Shown: piece by piece, positions 8,577 to 17,244 of the stretch
Position numbering within the stretch: position 1 is the first letter of the stretch
Layout: every line of letters starts with the position of its first letter
Assembly: GCF_004216715.1 (NCBI RefSeq)
Contig: NZ_SGXG01000001.1
Coordinates: 2,237,001-2,301,000, forward strand
Reading direction: 5' to 3'
Origin: Cecembia calidifontis
GTDB taxonomy: Bacteria > Bacteroidota > Bacteroidia > Cytophagales > Cyclobacteriaceae
Length of the DNA stretch: 64,000 nt
Program-made: the position numbers and the translations under genes
The notes under the pieces: model-generated
Seen by the model: the letters and a program-made list of their open reading frames with translations, nothing else
Database searches by the model: none
Told to the model about the DNA's origin: nothing

Positions 8577-9086
8577 ATGAGAAATATAATTTTATTCGCA
8601 ATTAAAATTTCACGGAATGTCTTGAAATATTTCTTCCTAGCTTTGATATTGATAGGTAAGGCTGGATGTTTGGAAAAGGAAGAATTTGAAACTTTTGAAC
8701 TTGAAGGTTCTATTGTAGGGTTTAACTATTGTTCTTTTCATCAAAACGGAAGAGTTGGATACGTTATTATTTCAAATGATCTGGCAGATACCATAGCCAC
8801 TTATAGCTTGTCTCCCTCACGGCTTCGTCTGCCTGCCCCTGTGGGTACAAATTCCAATAGACCGATTTTCACAATTCCGGAGGAAGCTTTCTACCATGAA
8901 GGTGTAGTTCGCTCAGCTGAAATGTTGTCCCAGACATTTCCTATAAAAGTGAAGTACCGGAGAGCTACCCAAAAGGAAAAGGATGGGAGTATTAGGGGTT
9001 GTCTTACAGCAGATACAACCGCAAGTTTTGCACCGGGCATTTGGTTGGATAAATTGGTAGTTGTACAAAGTGCTTCAATAAATTAG
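8577..9086 (+). CDS. Putative lipoprotein, partner of the subtilase
   Basis: A 169-residue protein with a basic N-terminus and a long hydrophobic segment (residues 15-27) ending in IGKAGC. Cys31 could be lipidated, although Lys at -3 is unusual for a lipobox. The mature part begins with a run of acidic residues (EKEEFETFELEG) and matches no family I know. It is 20 bp upstream of the secreted subtilase and both follow cassette 2, so co-expression is likely. It could be an inhibitor, chaperone or surface partner of the protease, but nothing in the sequence proves this. Confidence 0.65.
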   Translation: MRNIILFAIKISRNVLKYFFLALILIGKAGCLEKEEFETFELEGSIVGFNYCSFHQNGRVGYVIISNDLADTIATYSLSPSRLRLPAPVGTNSNRPIFTIPEEAFYHEGVVRSAEMLSQTFPIKVKYRRATQKEKDGSIRGCLTADTTASFAPGIWLDKLVVVQSASIN

Positions 9087-9106
9087 TTCAATCTTAAATA
9101 AATTTT

Positions 9107-11635
9107 ATGAAACAAGTTTTAACTGGATTTCTAATCATAGCTTTAATCGGACTATTAGCTTTGAGCTTTCAGCAAAAGTCAGTTCAGTCATTTTATTATG
9201 CCTTTGATGAAAAAATTGAACTTATACATTCAAAGGATAAATTGATAGTTTTATTCATGAAAGATTCTATTTTGAATAAAGAGAGATTGATGACTGAGTA
9301 TCCTATTCTGAATAGTTATGCTTTCGTGATAAGGGATAACAATACTGTTATTGTTCACAATCTTAAAGCTGAAACAAAAAAAAATTTGATAGAATCTATA
9401 AAAACCAATCAAGATATAATAGTCAATCCAGTATATGAAACAGCAGAAGGAGCGGAATTAGGATTTACAGATAAGTTTATAGTTGAATTAAAGCCAGGAT
9501 TTTCTAAAAGAGAATTAGAAAAATTGAATATAAAAAATAATGTCAAGGTATTTAAGGAAACCGAAGATTTTTTTGTTTTAAGAGTCTCCAAAGATGTGGA
9601 TGTATTAGAAATTGCAAACTCTTATTTTGAAACTGGGAAGTTTATTTTTAGTCACCCGGACTTTTATATGAATATTGAATTAAATCAAGTTTCTAATGAC
9701 CCCTATTTTACGAACCAATTTTATCTACACAATACCGGGCAAGTAATTGCTGACGGTCGCTTTGGTACACCGGATGCAGATATAGATGCTCCAGAGGCTT
9801 GGACCGTTACCACCGGCAGTTCAAATATAACAGTTGCCGTTATTGATACTGGAGTTTCTCCCAACCATGTTGATTTACCAAATTCCAGGCAGGTCCGTTT
9901 GAATGGTAGTAATTTTACAAATCATGGCACAAAAAATAACCCTTCGCCAGGTGGAACCTATAGAGGTGCGGCACATGGTGATGCTGTCTCTGGAATTATT
10001 GCTGCAACGCGGAATAATGGTATTGGAATTACAGGAGTTGCACCTGGAGTAAAAATAATGCCAATCCGGATTATTAATGGTGATGGTTTTATTACTTCAA
10101 ATGCAAATTTGGCTGATGCAATAGATTTTGCCCGGATAAATAATGCAGATGTAATTAATTGTAGCTGGACTTTTCCAGGATTTACTAATCCTAATCATGT
10201 CCCAGCAATTGTTCGTGCAATAGAAAGGGCAACTATTTCTGGTAGAAATGGACTTGGAAGTGTCGTGGTCTTTGGTGCAGGTAATAATGCAAATCATGTA
10301 AATAATTTACCAGGTACAATTACATTTCCTGCAAATGTGACCGTGCCAGGTGTATTTGCTGTAGGTGCTTCTGACAGGTACGACATGCAGGCGAACTACA
10401 GTCCATCATCTAATTTTACTACCTCTGAGAATCAGTTTATAGATATTGTTGCACCTTCAAGTAGGGCCATACATACACAAATCCCAGGTGAGACAAATGA
10501 AGTTTTTACTATTGACATGCCTGGTAATCCAGGCTATAATCCTGTAAAATCTAATCAAAGCTTAGGTCCTCTTGCACCTACCGGTTCCTTATTACCTTCT
10601 ACAGGTCCAAATCATCTTGATTTCACGGGTAGGTTTGGTGGTACTTCGGCTGCAGCACCACAAGTAGCAGGTGCTGCGGCCCTTGTTTTGTCTGTAAACC
10701 CTGGATTGACCCAAATGGACGTCTTTAACATTCTTACCCAGACCGCTGATAAAGTAGGTGGATATACCTATAACCACAATGGGCGAAGCACCCAATTGGG
10801 ATTTGGAAGGTTGAATGTCTGTAGGGCTGTAACAGCTGCAGCGGTAATCAACGGACCATCACTGATTTGTTCAACTGGACAATTTTTTATGGGTAGTTCC
10901 TTGCCTACTGGTTCTATATTAAATGCATGGCAATCTTCCAATCCATCTGGTCTTTCCATCAATAGTTCTACCGGATCAGCCACACGTCTCAACAATTATA
11001 ATGGACCAATAACAATCACTGCCAATATCACCAATGGTTGTGGTACAGCCTCTGCTTCAAGAACTATCTGGGTCGGTACCCCCCATATTACCAATATGAG
11101 GGTCAACAACCAGCCTGTTTGGCCAAGCCAAAATGTACCATTATGTCCGGGAAACCACTTTCTTAATGTCACTCCTGTCGGTGGAAATGTAGGAACTGCC
11201 ACCTGGACAGTTCCTTCGGGTGTTACTCATTGGATCGGAAACAATACGATGGACTTTACTTTTCCGTCTCATATGTCATCCATTACAATCTCCGCAAGGG
11301 CTTCCAATTTTTGTGGACAAGGTGCCAACTACAATTTCTTCCTAACGAGACAGACATGGGGGTGCCCAAGCTCTTTTGCTATGGTAGCTTACCCTAATCC
11401 TACCAGTGATATCTTAAATATAGAAATGATGCCTGTCACAGCAGATGTTTCTAAGGAAGATGCACCAGCTATTGAGTCCGCCCTCCTACTGAATTCAGAA
11501 GGTAGGGAAATGGCCAAAGGTTACAGGGAAGGTTCAAAAATTGTTTTCGATGTCAGAAGCCTGAAAAAGGGTATTTACTTTATCCATGTAACAGTGGACG
11601 GGGAAATCATAAGAGAACAGATTCTGATTGAGTAA
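9107..11635 (+). CDS. T9SS-secreted subtilisin-family (S8) protease
   Basis: An 842-residue secreted serine endopeptidase. An N-terminal signal segment (1-~22) is followed by a ~170-residue prodomain-like region. The S8 catalytic domain starts near 205. The triad is visible: Asp247 (VAVIDTG), His290 (GAAHGDAVSG) and Ser514 (GGTSAAAPQVAG), with the oxyanion region near GAGNN. After ~580 come PKD-like segments homologous to the protein at 2810, and the last 81 residues are a T9SS type-A sorting domain (YPNPTSD). It is predicted to be exported by T9SS and anchored on the cell surface. It is the second gene after poly-G cassette 2. The subtilase domain seems grafted onto the same C-terminal half as the protein at 2810. 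Confidence 0.9.
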   Translation: MKQVLTGFLIIALIGLLALSFQQKSVQSFYYAFDEKIELIHSKDKLIVLFMKDSILNKERLMTEYPILNSYAFVIRDNNTVIVHNLKAETKKNLIESIKTNQDIIVNPVYETAEGAELGFTDKFIVELKPGFSKRELEKLNIKNNVKVFKETEDFFVLRVSKDVDVLEIANSYFETGKFIFSHPDFYMNIELNQVSNDPYFTNQFYLHNTGQVIADGRFGTPDADIDAPEAWTVTTGSSNITVAVIDTGVSPNHVDLPNSRQVRLNGSNFTNHGTKNNPSPGGTYRGAAHGDAVSGIIAATRNNGIGITGVAPGVKIMPIRIINGDGFITSNANLADAIDFARINNADVINCSWTFPGFTNPNHVPAIVRAIERATISGRNGLGSVVVFGAGNNANHVNNLPGTITFPANVTVPGVFAVGASDRYDMQANYSPSSNFTTSENQFIDIVAPSSRAIHTQIPGETNEVFTIDMPGNPGYNPVKSNQSLGPLAPTGSLLPSTGPNHLDFTGRFGGTSAAAPQVAGAAALVLSVNPGLTQMDVFNILTQTADKVGGYTYNHNGRSTQLGFGRLNVCRAVTAAAVINGPSLICSTGQFFMGSSLPTGSILNAWQSSNPSGLSINSSTGSATRLNNYNGPITITANITNGCGTASASRTIWVGTPHITNMRVNNQPVWPSQNVPLCPGNHFLNVTPVGGNVGTATWTVPSGVTHWIGNNTMDFTFPSHMSSITISARASNFCGQGANYNFFLTRQTWGCPSSFAMVAYPNPTSDILNIEMMPVTADVSKEDAPAIESALLLNSEGREMAKGYREGSKIVFDVRSLKKGIYFIHVTVDGEIIREQILIE

Positions 11636-11889
11636 TGAACCTTTATGAAACGAATAGGGGAGAGCTTCTCAAGCTTCCCCCTTTTTATTTTCACTAAAAT
11701 ATTGTGTTTTAATCTACCTTTATCCATAAAAATACAATTCTGAACCGTTTCACTCCCGGTGTCCTCGTTTCTATTTCTATTTTTTTCAACCCTATAACGA
11801 ATCACATTCCGCTCTCGGGATATTCGCTTTGATTTCAATTATATTTCCATCAATATCCCCTAATCCTACTTTCTCAAATTATTCATTGA
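11387..11889 (+). repeat. 503-bp segmental duplicate, copy 2
   Basis: Partner of 4316-4818, same length. It covers the sorting domain, stop, terminator and 3' flank. After 11889 this copy carries about 360 bp, including a kinase relic, that are absent from copy 1. The two resume similarity shortly before the 41-bp palindrome. Confidence 0.85.
11657..11686 (+). terminator. Rho-independent terminator after subtilase gene
   Basis: Same hairpin as at 4586: GGGGA...TTCCCC followed by CTTTTTATTTT, 22 bp after the subtilase stop. Confidence 0.8.
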
Positions 11890-11895
11890 AGGAAG

Positions 11896-11965
11896 AAACC
11901 TGCCAGGTTTATGGGCTTTAATCGCAAAGGGTAACAATTTAAAGGTTAAAAAACCTGGCAGGTTT
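11896..11965. repeat. Inverted-repeat pair (AAACCTGCCAGGTTT)
   Basis: AAACCTGCCAGGTTT at 11896-11910 and its reverse complement at 11951-11965 enclose 40 bp. This is a miniature repeat of the kind frequent between genes in Bacteroidota. It opens the segment that distinguishes this copy of the 3' flank from copy 1. Confidence 0.6.
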
Positions 11966-12022
11966 GACTCCTTCCACAACATGACAAAGTAGGACTAATA
12001 TCTATTCAAATAAATTTAAAGA

Positions 12023-12166
12023 TTAACCATTCACCAACATCCCCGCCCCCAGCGCCGTCCCCAATGCAAATTCCGTGGTCTCGATCGTTACTCTCTGCAA
12101 TTTTTCCCTTAGCATCCCTACAAAAATGGGATTGGCGTTGAAGCCCTCGTCGAAATAGAGTTTTTT
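12023..12166 (-). pseudogene. Relic of a sugar kinase 3' end
   Basis: Read on the minus strand, this encodes the last ~48 residues of an FGGY-type carbohydrate kinase: a region like FNANPIFV, ETTEFALGTALGAG, then MLVNG and a stop. The rest of the gene is missing. It matches a second relic at 21418 better than the intact kinase at 23288, so the source was probably a different kinase paralogue. 11966-12286 holds nothing else recognisable. Confidence 0.75.
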
Positions 12167-12286
12167 CACTTGGGGGCTTACTTTTTTAGAAGGAAGATAG
12201 AGATCTCCGAAGTTTAGGTGTCTGATCCATCAGGATACTTGCTAAATTGAAAATATGGAAGAAAACCTTACAGGTACAGTATCAAT

Positions 12287-12327
12287 TACCCTGAAATTTA
12301 AAAATATTATTTTTAAATTTCAGGGTA
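12287..12327. repeat. 41-bp palindrome upstream of ATPase copy 2
   Basis: Same 20+1+20 palindrome as at 4850. It lies 18 bp before the ATPase start with no insertion, which shows the ancestral arrangement. Confidence 0.7.
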
Positions 12328-12345
12328 AAGAATTAAATTTACTTC

Positions 12346-13515
12346 ATGATTAAACGAATGATAACCGAGGAGTTGCTCGGACTTATTTCATTTTTCCCGG
12401 CAGTAGGACTCCTTGGTCCCCGACAAGTAGGCAAAACCACTTTGTCAAAACTGTTGGCAGATAAAATCAATAAAGAAATACTGTATCTGGATTTAGAGCT
12501 TCCGTCTGATTTAGCAAAGCTAGAGGAACCGGAGTTATTTCTTCAACAATTCAAGAATCATTGTATTGTTATTGATGAGGTGCAGCGCAAACCCGATTTG
12601 TTTCCGGTCCTAAGGGCATTGATAGACCAGCATCGCGTGCCGGGAAGGTTTATGTTACTCGGGTCCGCTTCGCCGGAACTTATCCGAGACAGTTCTGAAT
12701 CTTTAGCCGGTAGAATTTCTTATAGGGAGTTAAGTCCTTTCAACCTTAGTGAGATTTTAGACTTGCCTCAAATGGATCAACACTGGTTCCGAGGTGGTTT
12801 TCCCGATGCTTTTCTTGCGCCAACTGATACTTTAAGTAAAAACTGGATCAGGAGTTTTATACAAAGTTATGTGGAACGGGAACTACCCATGCTTGGCCTA
12901 CAAGTATCACCTGTACAGATCCGGCGGTTTTGGTCTATGCTGGCACATCTTCAAGGCGCATTGTGGAATGCAAGTACCCTCGCAAACTCCTTGGGCGTAA
13001 CCGCTCCTACCGTAAAACGATACCTTGATTTTATGGAGCAGGCATACCTTGTCAGAAAGTTGCCTGCCTATCACAATAATGCCAAAAAGCGACTGGTCAA
13101 AGCCCCTAAAGTATATATTCGCGACAGTGGGATTTTGCATCACCTTGCCGGTATTTTTGATATGGAACAACTGCTGGGACACCCACTGCTGGGAGCATCT
13201 TGGGAAGGTTATGTCATAGAACAGATCAGTCAGGTAATCAGTCCGGACATTGAAATGCTTTTTTACAGGACTCATGAAGGAACGGAGTGTGATCTGGTGC
13301 TTAGAAGGGGAGCGAGAACTTTGGCTTGTATTGAAATAAAATTTACTTCTGCCCCCAAAGTAAGTAAAGGCTACCGCATCGCAGTAGAAGATTTAGGTTC
13401 TTTGAAAAACTTCATCATTACCCCTGCATCTTCCGATTACCTTGCTGATGGCCAAATTCGTGTTTGCAACCTCAAGATTTTTTTAGCAAAGTACTTGCCG
13501 ATTATAGAAACTTGA
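12346..13515 (+). CDS. AAA ATPase with DUF4143 domain, copy 2
   Basis: A 389-residue near-duplicate of the gene at 6992. Walker A GPRQVGKTT (24-32), Walker B VIDEVQ (75-80), the DUF4143 region, and the C-terminal motif with Asp316 (GTECDLVLRR), Glu330 and Lys332 are all present. This copy keeps the acidic residue that copy 1 has lost, and its upstream palindrome and spacing are intact, so it is the better candidate for a functional protein. The known family has an ATPase plus a restriction-endonuclease-like C-terminus, but its biological function is not settled. Cassette 3 starts 45 bp after the stop. Confidence 0.87.
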   Translation: MIKRMITEELLGLISFFPAVGLLGPRQVGKTTLSKLLADKINKEILYLDLELPSDLAKLEEPELFLQQFKNHCIVIDEVQRKPDLFPVLRALIDQHRVPGRFMLLGSASPELIRDSSESLAGRISYRELSPFNLSEILDLPQMDQHWFRGGFPDAFLAPTDTLSKNWIRSFIQSYVERELPMLGLQVSPVQIRRFWSMLAHLQGALWNASTLANSLGVTAPTVKRYLDFMEQAYLVRKLPAYHNNAKKRLVKAPKVYIRDSGILHHLAGIFDMEQLLGHPLLGASWEGYVIEQISQVISPDIEMLFYRTHEGTECDLVLRRGARTLACIEIKFTSAPKVSKGYRIAVEDLGSLKNFIITPASSDYLADGQIRVCNLKIFLAKYLPIIET

Positions 13516-13559
13516 AAGGGCCTTTTATATTTTAGTCTGCCTCTCAAAATTTAACATAC

Positions 13560-13816
13560 CGAGTACAGACACATGAATTGTAATTCATTCTTTTGCCGTA
13601 GAATATTAGGACTGAAAATCCTATTCATCTAAATCCGGTAACGAACAGCAAGAAAAGCAAGCTTTATTTTCTATCCGGTTAAAAATGCACTCCAAATTTT
13701 TTTCAAAAACTATGAAAAAAGTTTTTAATTCCAGAAAATCAACTAATGCTTATCAATTAGTTTGTTTTCGGGGGGGGGGTAACCTAAGGTTTTAGAATAA
13801 TGTTTTGTTTTTGGGG
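13560..13816 (+). repeat. Poly-G promoter cassette, copy 3
   Basis: Third copy. The 5' hairpins are identical in type to copy 1 (ATGAATT-GT-AATTCAT; AGGACT-GAA-AATCCT). The G tract is the longest at 10 G (13770-13779), with one T-to-C change before it (TTTTCG). It precedes the TonB-receptor-like gene. Confidence 0.8.
13741..13793 (+). promoter_or_regulatory. Putative phase-variable promoter, G10 spacer
   Basis: AACTAAT (13741-13747) / ATTAGTT (13756-13762), TTTG at 13761-13764, a 20-nt spacer with G10, then TAAGGTTTT at 13785. The downstream start codon is far away (14136). Confidence 0.45.
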
Positions 13817-14135
13817 ATCTTAAATATGTAAATCTCTATAATTCAGGTGGTTGGATTGGAACAACTGGTTTGAAATTTATTTTTTATCGTTTAATTTTAA
13901 AATTCTTCTGTCAAATTATTCTTTCTGTCAAATTAATGGAAACTAAAAATAAGTTGAAAGATCTAATTTATTTACCAGACAAAAATCTATTTGGATTGAT
14001 TGGGATTTCTTATTTAAACAAGAAAAATCAAATGAGTTGGGAAATTTTAATAGAAAAGAACAATTGATAAAACTTACCTTTTCTATTTCTTTTATTATGA
14101 TAAGTTTTAATAATGGAATAAAGTTTTTAATCAAA
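13817..14135 (+). other. AT-rich leader between cassette 3 and the receptor gene
   Basis: 319 bp without a convincing gene. A 65-codon frame at 13870-14067 (start MKFIFYRL) overlaps an upstream in-frame extension of the receptor gene. It has AT-driven composition and no homology I recognise, so I do not call it. The stretch may be a long 5' untranslated region. Confidence 0.4.
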
Positions 14136-16538
14136 ATGAACACAAAAATAATAAAACATGCGTCTTTCATATCAGTACAATTTATTTGCCTATTTCTCCC
14201 TTCATATATATTTGGGCAAAAAATAATTAAAGGTCAAGTCCTGGAAGAAACTGATACACCTCTACCTTACGCATTGATTTTTTTTAAGTCCGGAAATAAA
14301 ATTTTATCATCAACTTCAGCTGATTCCCTTGGTTTAATTGAAATGCCAATTAAATTTGTCAATAACTCCTATTTGCAGGCTTCATACGCAGGAGATACCT
14401 CGGCAAAAGTCAATATTGATTCCGCTACATATTTTTATAGATTAATTATTAATCATAAACAACTTGAAGAAGTAACTGTAAATACTTCTAGTCCCTTTAT
14501 CGAAAAGAAAGTAGATAGAACAGTTTTTCACATAGGGAATAGACCTTCTTTTCAATTTAAATCAATAATTGAAATATTAAATAATATTCCTCGCGTTACA
14601 GTCATTCAGAATGAAATTATTATCAGGGGAAAGGGCAGTGCTCAAATATTAATAAATGATCGACCGGTGAATCTTCGCGGAAGGGATTTGATTGATTACC
14701 TAAGAATATTTCAAAGTGATATTTCAAGTATAGAGATTATCCCAAACCCTCCTGCCAAATATGACGCAGAAGGAGGGGGAGGATTGATTAATATTGTGCT
14801 AAAGAAAAGTAATGCTAGAGGATATTCTGGTCATATTCAATCAGCAATTCTTAAAAACACTTATTCGCAAACTCAAAATAATGGTGTCATTCGAATTAGA
14901 AATAAGAATTGGGGTGTGACAATAGGGGTGAACTTTTCAACCGGAGCCTATTTAGCAACTGAGAGAGAAGAAATTTTTTTTCTTGACCGACCTATCTCTT
15001 GGTTGGATGATGCTAATAATACTATTAGGTTGAGGAATTGGTTACCTAATATTGGATGGGAGTATAATATTAGTTCAAATAGCAAAATAGTTGGTAATTA
15101 TTCCTTTCAGAGAAGTAATTTTAAAACAGATATAAACCAAATTTTGAATTATTCCCAACTTAGCTTAATTGACTCTATTGGAATTACTACAGGAAGTGAA
15201 AGAAATATTAGTCAAACCCATCTAGTGGGTCTTTCTTATGAAAAAAACCTAAAATCAGCCAATTCTAAATTCATTTATTCTATTGATTTTGTCAGAAGAA
15301 ATAATGATCAGGCTGCAATGGCAACTACAATTTCTTATTTTTCCGATAAGAAAACTCCCACTGGGAACTGGCAAGGATTTTCAACTAGTGGAATATCAGC
15401 AAGACAAATTTTTAGTAATTCAGCGGATTGGTATTTATCCAAGCCAAATTTAAACCTGGATTTGGAATTAGGTATGAAGTTTTCTTCTATTACCAATACA
15501 AGCAAAATAGGTTATGACCAGACAGAAAATGGAAAATCTATATTCGGTAATGAAATTATAACCCGAAATATTTTTAATTATGATGAGTTAATACCTGCTG
15601 CTTACTTTTCAATCAATCACTCGAAAGGAAAATTAGCGTCCAAAATAGGTCTTCGATATGAAGGTACTATTATGATTAGTGAGTCTGAGGATACAGGTGA
15701 ATTCTCTCAAAATCGTTTTAACAATATTTTTCCAAGTGTTTTTTTTAAATACAACCTAGGTTCCGAATCAAGTATTGATTTTTCTTATGCAAGACGAGTT
15801 AATCGTCCTAGAATTTGGGATATAAATCCATATAGGTGGTATCAAAATATATTAATGTATTCCGTTGGAAATCCATTTTTAATTCCAAGTATTCAAGATA
15901 ATATAGAATTTAATACTACTGTAAAAAATACTGTATTTATCAACCTTTTTTACAACAATGAGAAAAATCCAATAATCACACTTCCATTTCAAATGGACAA
16001 TCAGGTTATAGAGAACAGAAAAGTTAATAATGGTCTTAACAAAAATTATGGCGTCAACCTCGACTGGGATTGGAGCTTTGTAGATTGGCTCGAAAGTAAT
16101 TTTAGTATTGGCTTAAGTGGATATACTTTTCAAACCAATAACTTTAATTTCCTGACCAAAAGAAGACCATTGGTTTTTGATTTTTCAACCATTCATGATT
16201 TCGAGTTTTCCAACAGCTTCTTTGGAAGCCTTAATTTTATGGGGACTTTACCAGGTGGTGCATTTGAAGTTCTTACCCAAAATGGGAGCTTTAAGCTGGA
16301 TATTTCACTTAAAAAATTATTTTACAATAACAGAATAGAGTTAAACCTTAATATTGAGGATATTTTCAGGAGCAGTCAGCCTATATACAATCTTATAACA
16401 GATACTTTTATCAGTAATTCTTTTTCATACTATGATTTTCAATCAATATTAATTGGGGTCAGGTATAGGTTTGGAAATGAATTTCGAATAGCAGGGAAGA
16501 AAAACACAATAAGTAATGAACAAATGAGAATAAGATGA
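14136..16538 (+). CDS. TonB-receptor-like outer-membrane beta-barrel protein
   Basis: An 800-residue protein if started at the ATG at 14136, which gives a proper signal peptide (MNTKIIKHA, hydrophobic core, cleavage after IFGQ). The frame is open from 14037, but that extension would bury the signal. Residues ~25-110 are a carboxypeptidase-regulatory-like domain (KGQVLEETDTPLPYA). Residues ~125-225 are a plug-like domain (ILNNIPRVTVIQNEIIIRGKG, AEGGGGLINIVLKK). The rest is a large barrel of the OMP_b-brl_3 type ending in IGVRYRFG followed by a polar tail. Such proteins bind or import ligands at the surface; the ligand is unknown. No SusD partner is adjacent. It is the cargo of cassette 3 and is notably AT-rich compared with its neighbours. 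Confidence 0.82.
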   Translation: MNTKIIKHASFISVQFICLFLPSYIFGQKIIKGQVLEETDTPLPYALIFFKSGNKILSSTSADSLGLIEMPIKFVNNSYLQASYAGDTSAKVNIDSATYFYRLIINHKQLEEVTVNTSSPFIEKKVDRTVFHIGNRPSFQFKSIIEILNNIPRVTVIQNEIIIRGKGSAQILINDRPVNLRGRDLIDYLRIFQSDISSIEIIPNPPAKYDAEGGGGLINIVLKKSNARGYSGHIQSAILKNTYSQTQNNGVIRIRNKNWGVTIGVNFSTGAYLATEREEIFFLDRPISWLDDANNTIRLRNWLPNIGWEYNISSNSKIVGNYSFQRSNFKTDINQILNYSQLSLIDSIGITTGSERNISQTHLVGLSYEKNLKSANSKFIYSIDFVRRNNDQAAMATTISYFSDKKTPTGNWQGFSTSGISARQIFSNSADWYLSKPNLNLDLELGMKFSSITNTSKIGYDQTENGKSIFGNEIITRNIFNYDELIPAAYFSINHSKGKLASKIGLRYEGTIMISESEDTGEFSQNRFNNIFPSVFFKYNLGSESSIDFSYARRVNRPRIWDINPYRWYQNILMYSVGNPFLIPSIQDNIEFNTTVKNTVFINLFYNNEKNPIITLPFQMDNQVIENRKVNNGLNKNYGVNLDWDWSFVDWLESNFSIGLSGYTFQTNNFNFLTKRRPLVFDFSTIHDFEFSNSFFGSLNFMGTLPGGAFEVLTQNGSFKLDISLKKLFYNNRIELNLNIEDIFRSSQPIYNLITDTFISNSFSYYDFQSILIGVRYRFGNEFRIAGKKNTISNEQMRIR

Positions 16539-17244
16539 TTAAAAGATAACGCATTTCAGACTAAAAAACTTGGTTCGTTAAGTAGCAAATAACCTAAAAC
16601 TATGCTACAATATCGTTTAACTTAAATAATTTATCAATGTTCAATGCTGTCCTAAATAATTTTTTCTTCTCTAAGAATATTAGCTTAGAGGTAATTGTGA
16701 AGTGATTTATTTATAATCTGGAAAAAGAACCCCCTGTGGGTTATATTTTGGGGGTTTGTCATGATCTTCAAAAGGTCTGTCCAGCCAATTTTGCAATTCA
16801 ATTTTGACGAAAATATTCAATCTGATAAATGCTACTAGATTTGACAGATGCCATCCGTATTTTGCGGATGCTTTCATTGCTTTTAACAGTAAAATTGTAA
16901 TCAAGGCAGTCCATATCTGTATCATTACTGCGTTTTTTGAAGTTCCAATGAATGTCTTAATGTGGAGTAGCTGCTTAATATCCCTGAAAAAAACTTCAAT
17001 TTCCCACCTTGATTTATAAAGGTCTCCGATTGTCTGTGCTGCCCAGGTGAAGTTGTTGGTGATGATTTCTATGGTCTGTTGGTTTTTCTCGTCCCAGACT
17101 GCCACTCTTCTGAGTTTTTTAGGATACTTAGTCTTAGACTGTGGGTTGGTCAGTTCTATTTCTTGGTCAATTAGAACATGCTATAATACTCCCCAAAATT
17201 GAGACCAGAGGTTAAGTTAAAAAAAACTGTTTAAATTTAACCTT

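Noticed and set aside
13870..14067. 65-codon open frame between cassette 3 and the receptor gene
   Set aside because: AT-driven composition, no clear signal or family, and overlaps the open extension of the next gene; more likely leader sequence.
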